Shown: positions 8,537 to 16,739 of the stretch, piece after piece
How positions within the stretch are numbered: the first letter of the stretch is position 1
Layout of the letters: every line of letters starts with the position of its first letter
Assembly (NCBI RefSeq): GCF_017357425.1
Contig: NZ_CP014571.1
Location: forward strand, 3,472,001-3,536,000
Source: Arthrobacter sp. D5-1
GTDB lineage: Bacteria; Actinomycetota; Actinomycetes; Actinomycetales; Micrococcaceae
Reading direction: 5' to 3'
Length of the DNA: 64,000 nt
Position numbers and translations under genes: made by a program
Notes under the pieces: generated by a model
Seen by the model: only the letters and a program-made list of their open reading frames with translations
Told to the model about the DNA's origin: nothing
Database searches by the model: none

Positions 8537-9450
8537 TGACCACCACGCTCATTCATACAGAAGCCGCGCCCACGGCGGGCACCGCGACAAACCCAGCTGC
8601 CGCCGTCGAGCGTTCACCGCAGGATGCTGCAAAAGGCACGACGCCGGCAGCCGGCAAAGTGCGACGGGTCGCCGCCGCGGCCGGTTCAGTTCTCTGGAAG
8701 TCCACGGCCATCCTGGCGTTCCTGGCACTGTGGGAGCTCGGGCCGACGTACTTGGCCAGCCCCTCCACAAGGGTGTTCCTGCCACCGCTGCACGAAGTAC
8801 TCCTGGCGTGGGGCAAGCTGTTCGAGGCCGGCACCATCCAAGGCCACATTGCTGCCAGCCTCACCCGGTCCGTGACAGGCTTCGGCGCCGCACTGGTGGC
8901 AGGTGTCTCGCTGGGATTGCTCATCGCCTGGTACGGGCGGTTGAACTCGGTCCTGAACCCCCTGCTGGAGTTGTTCCGCAACACTGCCGCGCTGGCCTTG
9001 CTGCCCGTGTTTACGCTGCTGCTGGGTATTGGCGAGGAATCGAAGATCAGCATCGTTGCTTACGCTGCGTTCTTCCCGGTCCTCCTCAACACCATTGCCG
9101 GAGTGAAGACCGTGGACCCGCTGCTGATCAGGGCGGCGCGCTCGTTGGGGCTCAACAGCTTCCGGCTCTTCCAGAAAGTCATTCTCCCGTCCGCCGTGCC
9201 CACCATTTTCACGGGTATCCGCATGGCCGGCACCGCATCAATCCTGGTGCTGATCGCCGCGGAAATGGTGGGAGCCAAAGCCGGCCTGGGTTATCTGATC
9301 GTGAACGCGCAGAGCAGCTTCCTGATCCCGGACATGTACGCCGGCATTCTTACGGTGTCCTTGTTGGGGCTCGGCGTGAACTTCCTCCTGGTAGCCCTTG
9401 AACGGCACTTCTCCCGCTGGCGCACCGCTGTTGGTGCCGACGCTTCCTGA
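8536..9450 (+). CDS. ABC transporter permease, SsuC/TauC type
   Basis: The 304-residue product has a hydrophilic Ala/Thr-rich N-terminus of about 45 residues, then roughly six membrane helices. The cytoplasmic EAA-type coupling loop is visible as LIRAARSLGLNSFRLFQKVILPSAVP (only partly quoted: LIRAARSLGLNS then the VILPSAVP end). It belongs to the binding-protein-dependent transport family and should form the channel for the importer. The start overlaps the ATPase stop by one base. Confidence 0.93.
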   Translation: MTTTLIHTEAAPTAGTATNPAAAVERSPQDAAKGTTPAAGKVRRVAAAAGSVLWKSTAILAFLALWELGPTYLASPSTRVFLPPLHEVLLAWGKLFEAGTIQGHIAASLTRSVTGFGAALVAGVSLGLLIAWYGRLNSVLNPLLELFRNTAALALLPVFTLLLGIGEESKISIVAYAAFFPVLLNTIAGVKTVDPLLIRAARSLGLNSFRLFQKVILPSAVPTIFTGIRMAGTASILVLIAAEMVGAKAGLGYLIVNAQSSFLIPDMYAGILTVSLLGLGVNFLLVALERHFSRWRTAVGADAS

Positions 9451-9518
9451 CCCACCCACGCGGTACCCGCCGCAACCCATCACCACAGAATCAACCACAA
9501 CCAGTAAGGAAACAGATC

Positions 9519-10451
9519 ATGACCGTCATTACCGAAACCAAACTCGAATTCGCCAAGCTGGGCTCCCGCATCGGCGCCGAAATCCGCGGGCTGGACATCA
9601 GCGGAGATCTCAGCGAGGACACCGTGGCCCAGATCAGGGCAGCCCTCAACGAGCACAAGGCGTTGGTTTTCCGCGAGGCCAACATCCTCACCGACGAAGC
9701 CCAGGTGAGGTTCGCTTCGCACTTTGGACCACTGACCAAGGCGCACCCCACGGTTGCTTCCGTAGATGGTGAAGAGAACGTCCTTCCCGTCGACAGCGAG
9801 AACGGCTCTGCCAACAACTGGCACACGGACGTCACGTTTGTGGTCAACCCGCCTCAGGCGTCCACGCTGCGCAGCATCGACCTTCCGGCTTACGGTGGCG
9901 AGACGTTGATCGCGTCCTCGGCCGGCGCCTACCAGGATCTCCCGGAGGAGCTGCGCACGTTCGCGGACAACCTGTGGGCCATCCACACCAATGACTACGA
10001 CTACTCGGTACCCAAGAACCTTGAGCACTCCAATGCGGAAGAGCGTCGCAAGGAGTTCACCCGCTTGAAGTTCGAGACCGCCCACCCCGTTGTACGGGTG
10101 CACCCTTTGACCGGCGAGCGCGGATTGTTCATTGGGGGCTTCGCGCAGCGGCTGAGGATCGTGGGCTTGTCCAACACCGAGTCCAAGGACATCATCCGTC
10201 TGCTGCAGGCGTACGTGACGCGTCCGGAGAACGTGGTCCGGGTGAACTGGGAGCCAAACCAGGTAGTCCTGTTCGACAACCGCATCACCCAGCACTACGC
10301 CCCGGACAACTACGATGGCCAGCCGCGCAAGCTCAACCGCGTCACCATTGCCGGCGACATTCCCGTCAGCATCGACGGAAAGCCCAGCCAGGCCATCCAG
10401 GGTGACTCAAGCACCTACTCGGTAGTGGCCCCGATCAGCCACACACCGTAG
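9519..10451 (+). CDS. TauD/TfdA-family Fe(II)/2-oxoglutarate-dependent dioxygenase
   Basis: The 310-residue enzyme carries the iron facial triad as His102-x-Asp104 in NNWHTDVTF and a distal His259 in DNRITQHYAPD. Arg274 is a candidate for holding 2-oxoglutarate. Family members hydroxylate sulfonates such as taurine (releasing sulfite), alkyl sulfates or herbicide ethers. The upstream importer of SsuABC/TauABC type argues for sulfur scavenging from an organosulfur compound in the cytoplasm. Whether the substrate is taurine, another sulfonate or a sulfate ester cannot be told from the sequence. It begins 68 bases after the permease gene, so it is probably in the same operon. Confidence 0.92.
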   Translation: MTVITETKLEFAKLGSRIGAEIRGLDISGDLSEDTVAQIRAALNEHKALVFREANILTDEAQVRFASHFGPLTKAHPTVASVDGEENVLPVDSENGSANNWHTDVTFVVNPPQASTLRSIDLPAYGGETLIASSAGAYQDLPEELRTFADNLWAIHTNDYDYSVPKNLEHSNAEERRKEFTRLKFETAHPVVRVHPLTGERGLFIGGFAQRLRIVGLSNTESKDIIRLLQAYVTRPENVVRVNWEPNQVVLFDNRITQHYAPDNYDGQPRKLNRVTIAGDIPVSIDGKPSQAIQGDSSTYSVVAPISHTP

Positions 10452-10476
10452 GCGCACTCCATGTGTTGCTGTTCCC

Positions 10477-10544
10477 ACCCAACTGAGTCGCAGTACAGCG
10501 CGTTTTGAGGCCTCATAACGCGCACAACTGCGACTCAGTTGGGT
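10477..10544. repeat. 68-bp inverted repeat between convergent genes
   Basis: Perfect 18-base arms lie at 10477-10494 and 10527-10544 (ACCCAACTGAGTCGCAGT and its complement). Inside them a second stem is formed by GCGCGTT (10498-10504) and AACGCGC (10517-10523), capped by TGAGGCCTCA. There is no T-run, so it is not a classic intrinsic terminator. A shortened relative occurs at 33394-33416. This looks like a dispersed intergenic repeat family. Confidence 0.85.
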
Positions 10545-10554
10545 TAAAACGGGT

Positions 10555-11514
10555 TTAGGGGATGTTGTTTCCCCGGGCCGCCACCCACAGTCCATACCAC
10601 TGGGCACGGGTCATCTCCTCCGCGACAACTGCCGCGTCGGCGCATGCCGCAATCCGGGCGGGATGGGTGGTTCCCACTACCGGAGAAATCCTGGCCGGGT
10701 GCTTCATCAGCCAACCCAGCAACACTGATTCCGGCGTAGTGTTCTTCTCCCCTGCCATCTGTTCCAGCATCTCCGCTACTGCCAACTCGGCCGGTGAGAG
10801 CTCCTCAGGCTTCGCTCCGGTGTAACGCCCTTGCGCCAGGGACCCATAGGCCTGCAGTTCAATCCCGTGTCTCATGCAGTGTTCCAGGGTCCCGTGCGGA
10901 AAGCTGTACCCCACCCCCTCCGCATGGTTGACCAGCACACCGCACTCCAGCCAGTCCCGGCGAAGCAGGCTCATTTCCAATTGGTCCGCCACAAGGGGCG
11001 TCTCCAACTGGTCCTGAAGGAACGCGATCTGGGCTCCGGACATGTTGGACACACCCAGTTGCCGCACCTTGCCTTCCGCCGTCAACTCTCCGACGGCGGC
11101 CGCCACCTCACGCGGGTCCATCAGCGGATCGGGGCGGTGCAGCAGCAGCACGTCTACATAGTCGGTCTGAAGCCGCTTCAGGCTCCCGTTGACCCGTTCG
11201 AGGATCGCTTCCCGGCTGAGGTCGTAATGCGTCGCCAACCCACGCTCCCCCAGCCTGATACCGCACTTGGTTTGCAGCTGGATCTTTTCACGCAGGCCCC
11301 GCGAACGGGCAAGGACTTCACCGAAGACGGCCTCGGACTTTCCGTTGCGGTAAATGTCAGCATGATCGAAAAGCTCAATCCCGATGCCCACGGCGGCGTC
11401 GACCACCGCGGCGGCCTGATCGATCTCAGCTGCGCCATAGGACGTTCCGTCCCACGGGCCACCGAGTCCCATGCAGCCATAGACGAGGCGTCCCCGCCCG
11501 TTCGCATTCGTCAT
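10555..11514 (-). CDS. Aldo/keto reductase
   Basis: This 319-residue NADPH-dependent oxidoreductase has an AKR (alpha/beta)8 barrel. The catalytic tetrad is visible as Asp50 and Tyr55 in FDHADIY, Lys83 in LQTKCGI and His126 in LLLHRPDP. The cofactor side includes SNMSGAQ. The general similarity is to the YdhF-like branch, which has no firm physiological substrate. It faces the dioxygenase gene across the inverted repeat and precedes the glucosidase gene on the opposite-facing operon strand. It may be read by transcripts from the alpha-glucoside operon promoter, since the gap is only 23 bases. Confidence 0.9.
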   Translation of the reverse strand: MTNANGRGRLVYGCMGLGGPWDGTSYGAAEIDQAAAVVDAAVGIGIELFDHADIYRNGKSEAVFGEVLARSRGLREKIQLQTKCGIRLGERGLATHYDLSREAILERVNGSLKRLQTDYVDVLLLHRPDPLMDPREVAAAVGELTAEGKVRQLGVSNMSGAQIAFLQDQLETPLVADQLEMSLLRRDWLECGVLVNHAEGVGYSFPHGTLEHCMRHGIELQAYGSLAQGRYTGAKPEELSPAELAVAEMLEQMAGEKNTTPESVLLGWLMKHPARISPVVGTTHPARIAACADAAVVAEEMTRAQWYGLWVAARGNNIP

Positions 11515-11537
11515 AACTTCCGTCTTCTGCCGCAGCG

Positions 11538-13292
11538 CTACGCGTTGCTGACTACCCAGGCAGTGGTGTCGGAGGGCAGCTTGCCGTTCTCCAGCGGACC
11601 GCTGGCGACCACCACGTCACCTTCAGGCAGCTCAACAGGCTCGCCGCCAAAGTTCGTGACGGTATGCCAGCCACCCGGGCGGCTGAAGTGCAGCACGTCC
11701 TGGTTTCCGGTTTCCACCCACTCAAGTTCCTCAGCCGTCTGGAGTTCTCTGCGCAGGCCCAACGCCTTGCGGTAGAGCTCCAGCGTGGAACCGTCCACGC
11801 CGTCCTGGGTGGATACTGCGTAATCCTTGAACCACTCCGGCTGGGGAAGGTGCGCCTTGCCCGCGCCGAAGCCAAACGACGTACCTTCCGCCGTCCACGG
11901 CAACGGCACCCGGCATCCGTCGCGCCCGATCTCCACGCCCGGGTTGCGGAAGAAGGACGGGTCCTGGCGTTCCGAGTCAGGGATCTCCGAGACTTCACGC
12001 AAACCGAGCTCTTCACCCTGGTACAGGTAGGCCGAGCCCGGAAGCGCGAGCAGCAACAGCGTGGCGGCGCGGGCACGACGCAAGCCAAGTTCGACGTCGA
12101 GCTCTTCAGCCGGTGCGCCGGCTAGCAGCCAGCCCTTGCCATCCTGCCCCTTGGGCTTGCCGCCGGTGATGTCCTGGGCCGCATTGGTTCCCTGCGCAAC
12201 GGAGCCGCCCTTGGGAAGGCCGTACCGCGTGGCGTGGCGGACGACGTCGTGGTTGGAGAAGACCCACGTGGACGAAGCACCTGATTCCTTGGCTGCCACG
12301 AGGTTGTCCGTGATGATTTTCCGGAAGGATGCAGCGTCGAAGTCGGACTGCAGGAGATCGAAATTGAACGCCTGGCCCAGTCCTTCGGGGCTTGCATAGC
12401 GGGCACGGCGGGACTCGTGGACCCAGGCCTCGGCGACAGCCGTACGGGGCGGGTTGTACTCATTGAAGAGCTTGCGCCATTCCGCGTACACCTCGTGGAC
12501 TTCATCGCGGTCCCAGAACGGGTGGGAACCATCGGTGAAGCCATCGGTCCCGTGGGCCTTGGCTTCGAGGTCGGCCTTCATGGGCAACGGCTCGGACAGA
12601 TCCTTGGCCATGCCGTGGGCTACATCGATCCTGAAACCATCAACGCCGCGGTCCGACCAGAAACGCAGGGTCTTCAGGAAGTCCTCACGGATCTCCGGGT
12701 TCTCCCAGTTGAAGTCCGGCTGCTCCTTGGCAAAAATGTGCAGGTACCACTGGCCGGGAGTGCCATCCGGCTCGGTGATGCGATCCCAGATGGGGCCGCC
12801 AAAGACGGAGTCCCAGTCCGACGGCGGCAGCTCGCCGTTCTCGCCCCGGCCGTCACGGAAGATGTAGCGCTCGCGGGCAGCGGAGCCCTTGGGTGAAGCC
12901 AAGGCCTCCTTGAACCACTCATGGCGGTCGGAGGAATGGTTGGGGACGATGTCCGCCACGATCTTGATGCCGGCGGCGTGCAGGGCCTCAACCATCTCGT
13001 CAAAGTCCTCAAGCGTACCCAGCTTCGGATCCACATTGCGGTAGTCATCTACGTCGTAGCCGCCGTCAGCGAGCGCTGAAGGGTAGAAGGGGCTCAGCCA
13101 GACGGCGTCGATTCCCAGTTCCTTAAGGTAGGGAACTTTGGCGGTGATGCCCTTGATGTCGCCCAGTCCGTCCCCGTTGGCGTCGTGGAAGCTGCGGGGA
13201 TAGATCTGGTAGACAGCCGCCTGGCGCCACCAGTTGGGGTCGGCCATGCGGTCTACTTCGGTATGGTGTGCCTGAGTGGCGGAGGTGCTCAC
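11538..13292 (-). CDS. GH13 alpha-glucosidase (oligo-1,6-glucosidase / maltase type)
   Basis: The 584-residue cytoplasmic glycosidase has the GH13 conserved regions: DIVPNH near residue 114-119, the nucleophile Asp223 in DGFRIDVAHG, the acid/base Glu288 in VAEAW, and Asp349 in FSNHDV. The QxYPRSFxDxNGDGxGD opening matches alpha-glucosidases that act on small oligosaccharides. The GTG start at 13292 has an AGGAG site five bases ahead. Together with the upstream ABC importer it should hydrolyse imported alpha-glucosides (maltose, isomaltose, trehalose or sucrose-like). The precise linkage is not determinable here. Confidence 0.94.
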   Translation of the reverse strand: MSTSATQAHHTEVDRMADPNWWRQAAVYQIYPRSFHDANGDGLGDIKGITAKVPYLKELGIDAVWLSPFYPSALADGGYDVDDYRNVDPKLGTLEDFDEMVEALHAAGIKIVADIVPNHSSDRHEWFKEALASPKGSAARERYIFRDGRGENGELPPSDWDSVFGGPIWDRITEPDGTPGQWYLHIFAKEQPDFNWENPEIREDFLKTLRFWSDRGVDGFRIDVAHGMAKDLSEPLPMKADLEAKAHGTDGFTDGSHPFWDRDEVHEVYAEWRKLFNEYNPPRTAVAEAWVHESRRARYASPEGLGQAFNFDLLQSDFDAASFRKIITDNLVAAKESGASSTWVFSNHDVVRHATRYGLPKGGSVAQGTNAAQDITGGKPKGQDGKGWLLAGAPAEELDVELGLRRARAATLLLLALPGSAYLYQGEELGLREVSEIPDSERQDPSFFRNPGVEIGRDGCRVPLPWTAEGTSFGFGAGKAHLPQPEWFKDYAVSTQDGVDGSTLELYRKALGLRRELQTAEELEWVETGNQDVLHFSRPGGWHTVTNFGGEPVELPEGDVVVASGPLENGKLPSDTTAWVVSNA

Positions 13293-13301
13293 GAAACTCC
13301 T

Positions 13302-13322
13302 TTGATTTAGTATCTAAATTTA
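13302..13322 (-). promoter_or_regulatory. Candidate ROK-regulator operator before the alpha-glucosidase gene
   Basis: A strikingly AT-rich inverted repeat sits directly upstream of the glucosidase: left arm TTGATTTAG, spacer TAT, right arm CTAAATTTA (inner six bases each side match perfectly). It shares the TAAATTTAG half-site with the palindrome at 16666-16690 before the ROK gene. It abuts the ribosome site, which suits repression. Confidence 0.6.
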
Positions 13323-13368
13323 TATCCCGGACCAGTATGAAACGGCCGGACACCGCAGGTCAACAGGC

Positions 13369-14271
13369 CTAGCCCTTTACGGCCCCCTGGGTAACCCCTG
13401 CCATGACCCACCGCTGCGTGAACAGGTAGGCAATTATCGCCGGGGCCATTGCCATCAGGTAGGACGCGAAGGACACGTGGTAGTTGTTGCTGAACTGGGT
13501 CTGGAACAGGTTTTGCCGCACTGGGAGTGTCTGCAGGGACGGATCGGAGATGATCAGCGACGGCATCATGAAGTCATTCCACGCATAAAGGAAGGCGAAG
13601 ATTCCCACGGTGGCGCTCATTGGAGCGAGAAGCGGGAAGATCAGCTTCCAAAAGGTCTGCCAGGTGGTAGCGCCGTCGATCCTTGCACTCTCCTCCAACT
13701 CCATCGGGATGGACCGGAGAAATGCGGTGAACAGAAGGACGCTGAAACTCAGCTGGAACATGGTGGCCAGCAGGATCACACCGAACGGATTGTCCAGGCC
13801 CAACCGGCCCGTGAGCTGGATCTGCGGCAGCGCCACCACGGGGAACGGAATGAACATTGCCCCCAGCAAGTAGAAGAACGAATACCGGAAGAGCCGGCGC
13901 TCCCAGTTTCGAACGATCGCATAAGAAGCAAAGGCCGCAAGGATGATGGTGGCCACCACCGTCCCGGCAGTCACCAGCAAGGACATCGCGGCGCCAACAG
14001 GGAAGTTTGTCAGCGTCCAGGCCTGGACGAAGCCGTCAAAACTGAAGGGAGCCGGGAAGGAGAAGGCGTTGCCATCCACCGCCTGCCCCTGGGTCTTCAG
14101 CGCCATGGAGATTGTGACGTACAGCGGCAGGAGCACGGTGACCGCGCACAGGATGAGGATGGTGGTTGCCGGCCAGTTGACGCGTTCGACGGCGGACTCG
14201 GACCGGCGTCGGCTCTTTCCGGTGGGCTGGGTGGTGGGCTCGGTGATGGCGAGGGTGGCTTGATTGGTCAT
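13369..14271 (-). CDS. Carbohydrate ABC transporter permease, MalG type
   Basis: A 300-residue inner-membrane protein with about six helices and the MalG-type EAA loop: LEESARIDGATTWQTFWKL (quoted in part as ESARIDGATT) before PLLAPMS. It is the second permease of a CUT1-family sugar importer. The ATG shares one base with the stop of the MalF-like gene upstream, so translation is coupled. The N-terminal 25 residues are hydrophilic and Thr/Arg rich. No ATPase gene is in the cluster; CUT1 systems in actinobacteria often borrow a shared MsiK-type ATPase. Confidence 0.93.
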   Translation of the reverse strand: MTNQATLAITEPTTQPTGKSRRRSESAVERVNWPATTILILCAVTVLLPLYVTISMALKTQGQAVDGNAFSFPAPFSFDGFVQAWTLTNFPVGAAMSLLVTAGTVVATIILAAFASYAIVRNWERRLFRYSFFYLLGAMFIPFPVVALPQIQLTGRLGLDNPFGVILLATMFQLSFSVLLFTAFLRSIPMELEESARIDGATTWQTFWKLIFPLLAPMSATVGIFAFLYAWNDFMMPSLIISDPSLQTLPVRQNLFQTQFSNNYHVSFASYLMAMAPAIIAYLFTQRWVMAGVTQGAVKG

Positions 14272-15215
14272 CAGAGTGCATTCCGTCCGCGAGTCAGCGA
14301 AAGCTGTACGAGAGAGATAACAATGGCCACTACGAAAAAGATCGTGGCGTTGGCCATCTGGTAGGCGTAGTCGCCGCCGTTGAAGCCCGAGATGACGGTC
14401 ATCGCGATGCTTCGGGTTGAGGTGCCCGGGCCACCGTTGGTCAGGCCAACAATGATGTCGTAGGCGTTCAGGAAGCCTTTGAACCCCAGGATGATGTTGA
14501 TGACCACGTAGCCCGATACCAGCGGAAGCGTGATCTTGACCAACTGCTGGAACTTGCTGGCTCCATCGATTTCCGCAGCTTCATAGACGTCCCCCGGCAC
14601 GGCCACCAGTCCTGCGATGTAGATCAGCAGTGCACCCGGCACAGCCTGCCAGGCAGTGACCAGCACAATGGCTACCCAGGCGAGGTCCGGGTTTGCCAGC
14701 AGGCTGTTCTCCAGCCAGGGAATCCCGGCAGCGGCGCCAAGGGAGGGCAGCGAGTTGGAGAACAGGAAGTTGAAGACGTAGGCGATGATGATGCCCGAGA
14801 CCACCATGGGGATGACGAAAATGGTCCGCAGCGCCGATTTCATCCTGATGCGCGAGGTCAGCCCGACGGCCAGGAGGAACGCCACCACGTTGACGGCGAT
14901 CACGGTGACGATGGAGAACCCGAACGTGAACAGGTAGCTCTGCAGGATGGCGGGGTCGGTGAAGATGGCAACGTAGTTGGTCAGGCCGACAAATTCCCAG
15001 TCACCGATTCCGATCGAGTTGGTGAAACTGAAGAAGATGCCGATGATTCCCGGAATGGTGATGGCCAACGTGAAGAGGATGAGGCTGGGGACGAGGAAAA
15101 AGTAGAAGATCGGCTCGACCCGGCGCGTGCTGCCCTGCCGCTGACGGCCCTGCTTGGCCGAAACCTGCTTCCGGCCGTCCTGCCCGGACGTAGTGGGGGT
15201 GGTGATGATGGACAT
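14271..15215 (-). CDS. Carbohydrate ABC transporter permease, MalF type
   Basis: The 314-residue product has a basic N-terminal tail, then about six membrane helices, with the coupling loop YEAAEIDGASKFQQLVKITLP (key part AAEIDGAS). It forms the channel with the MalG-like subunit encoded immediately downstream. A GGGAG ribosome site stands before the ATG. The binding-protein gene ends 23 bases upstream on the same strand. The hydrophobic pattern FYFFLVPSLILFTLAI at the start of helix 1 is typical of the family. Confidence 0.93.
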   Translation of the reverse strand: MSIITTPTTSGQDGRKQVSAKQGRQRQGSTRRVEPIFYFFLVPSLILFTLAITIPGIIGIFFSFTNSIGIGDWEFVGLTNYVAIFTDPAILQSYLFTFGFSIVTVIAVNVVAFLLAVGLTSRIRMKSALRTIFVIPMVVSGIIIAYVFNFLFSNSLPSLGAAAGIPWLENSLLANPDLAWVAIVLVTAWQAVPGALLIYIAGLVAVPGDVYEAAEIDGASKFQQLVKITLPLVSGYVVINIILGFKGFLNAYDIIVGLTNGGPGTSTRSIAMTVISGFNGGDYAYQMANATIFFVVAIVISLVQLSLTRGRNAL

Positions 15216-15238
15216 GATGTTGACTCCCTGCTTCGGCG

Positions 15239-16504
15239 CTACTGGCGGAAAGCCAGCCGCGCCCAGTCTGCGTCGAGGGTGCTAAGGGTGGAGGTGGGGC
15301 TGGCGCCGAAAACGAGGGCCTGCGTGTAGTTCATGATCGGGATGGTTTTTGGTACCAGCACTGAAGGACCCTGGTAGACCTGGGATTGCTCGTAGTACCG
15401 CACCATTCCTTCAATCCGGGGATCGGGAGCCGCAGCTGAATCCTTGGTGGGAGTGAAGCCCAACTGCGATTTGTTGTAGGCATCGATCACTTCGGGCCGG
15501 TAAAGGTACTCGAGGAAGTCCTTTGCGGCCTCCTTGTGTTTGGAGGCCTCAGGGATCCAGGCGGCCAGGTCCACGTTCACCCGGACACGCAGGTCCTGGG
15601 GGTCTTCGGTCATGGGCAGCGGGAAGGTTCCAAGTTTCAGGTCAGGGGCCGTCTTCGCGATCTCGCTGAAGGCCCACGGACCCTGCAGGTACATGGCGGC
15701 CTTGCCCTGGGAGAACGCCAGGTTGCCGTCGCCGTAGGCGCGGCTGGCTGCATCCTTGTTCACGTACTTCGAGGCCAGTTCCAGCATCTTGCCAACAGGC
15801 TTTTCAAAGTCCTTCTGGAAGGACACTGCAGATTTTGGCCCCACGTTGGTGCCTTCGGCGGAAAGCTTGTCAAAGAAGTCCAGCGTGTCCACCTGGCCGC
15901 CCACGGAGTAGTCGAACCAGCCCTGGGCGATGGTCCAGTCGTCCTTCCACGTGGCGTAGAACGGCGTCACTCCAGCGGCTTTGAGTTGATCGCATGCTGC
16001 GGTCAGCTCACTCCAGGTGGTGGGCACCTTGATGTTGTTGGCCGCGAAGATTTCCTTGTTGTAGATGACCGAGGAGGCCATGATCGAGTAGGGCAGCGCG
16101 CTGGTGCGGTCCGGGTAGGTCCCGTACTGGTCCATCAACGGCTGGAGATCTTCGCGGATCCTTGACGCCGCTGCCGTACCGGAGAGATCGCTCAAGGCGC
16201 CCCGCTGGACAAAGCGTGAGGTTTCCATGTTGTAGTTCGCCAAGGCGATGTCCGGCGGATTTCCCCGGACGAAGCTCGCGGACACCACATCCACCCCCGA
16301 GGTGTCCAGGACAACCTCGGTGTCGTTCTGGGAGGCGTTGTAGTCGGCAACGAGCTTGGTCATGAAGCCAATGGCTTCGCGCTTGCTGAACGTGAAGCGG
16401 ATGGTTTCCTTGCCCGATTCCCCTGTGCAACCGGAGAGGAGACCGGCCAGCAGGGCCAGTCCGAGGCTCATCGCCGCAAGGCGCTTCTTACGCGTAGGTT
16501 TCAC
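15239..16504 (-). CDS. Extracellular sugar-binding lipoprotein (CUT1 type)
   Basis: I take the GTG at 16504 as start, giving 421 residues with a basic n-region (KPTRKKR), a hydrophobic core and lipobox LSGC (Cys26). An upstream in-frame ATG at 16573 would add a histidine-rich 23-residue lead that does not look like a signal peptide and has no ribosome site. The mature part shows solute-binding protein family 1 features: YNASQNDTEVVLDTSG, ALPYSIMASSVIYNKEIF, KAAMYLQGPWAFSEI. It should deliver alpha-glucosides to the MalF/MalG-like permeases encoded downstream. Confidence 0.88.
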   Translation of the reverse strand: MKPTRKKRLAAMSLGLALLAGLLSGCTGESGKETIRFTFSKREAIGFMTKLVADYNASQNDTEVVLDTSGVDVVSASFVRGNPPDIALANYNMETSRFVQRGALSDLSGTAAASRIREDLQPLMDQYGTYPDRTSALPYSIMASSVIYNKEIFAANNIKVPTTWSELTAACDQLKAAGVTPFYATWKDDWTIAQGWFDYSVGGQVDTLDFFDKLSAEGTNVGPKSAVSFQKDFEKPVGKMLELASKYVNKDAASRAYGDGNLAFSQGKAAMYLQGPWAFSEIAKTAPDLKLGTFPLPMTEDPQDLRVRVNVDLAAWIPEASKHKEAAKDFLEYLYRPEVIDAYNKSQLGFTPTKDSAAAPDPRIEGMVRYYEQSQVYQGPSVLVPKTIPIMNYTQALVFGASPTSTLSTLDADWARLAFRQ

Positions 16505-16575
16505 AGACTCCGTGGTCCTTTCGTCGTGCGGACCGCTGTGGCCGCCGTGCCCGGGGTGGTCGCTGCTGACCATCC

Positions 16576-16600
16576 CGAGTTTAGATAGGAGATAAATTTA
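16576..16600 (-). promoter_or_regulatory. Candidate operator before the sugar-binding lipoprotein gene
   Basis: Another AT-rich element with a right half ATAAATTTA (16592-16600) and a weaker left half CGAGTTTAG (16576-16584), separated by seven bases. It shares the TAAATTTA core with the sites at 13302 and 16666. It overlaps the presumed promoter of the ABC operon, which suits control by the divergent ROK protein. The match is poorer than the other two. Confidence 0.45.
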
Positions 16601-16665
16601 TGACCTATCGCTAGTTTGGGTGACGTGCGCCACAGCGTCAAGCTTTTAACGGAAGCGCGTCACAA

Positions 16666-16690
16666 TCTAAATTTATGTACTAAATTTAGA
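16666..16690 (+). promoter_or_regulatory. Perfect AT-rich palindrome before the ROK gene
   Basis: Ten-base arms TCTAAATTTA (16666-16675) and TAAATTTAGA (16681-16690) flank the spacer TGTAC. The stretch is almost free of G and C in a high-GC genome. It lies 50 bases before the ROK start and 160 bases before the binding-protein start, so it could serve autoregulation and control of the divergent operon. Confidence 0.7.
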
Positions 16691-16739
16691 GAGATCGTTC
16701 TATCGCTCCCGATAGACGCCCAAGAGTTTGGAGTACCCC

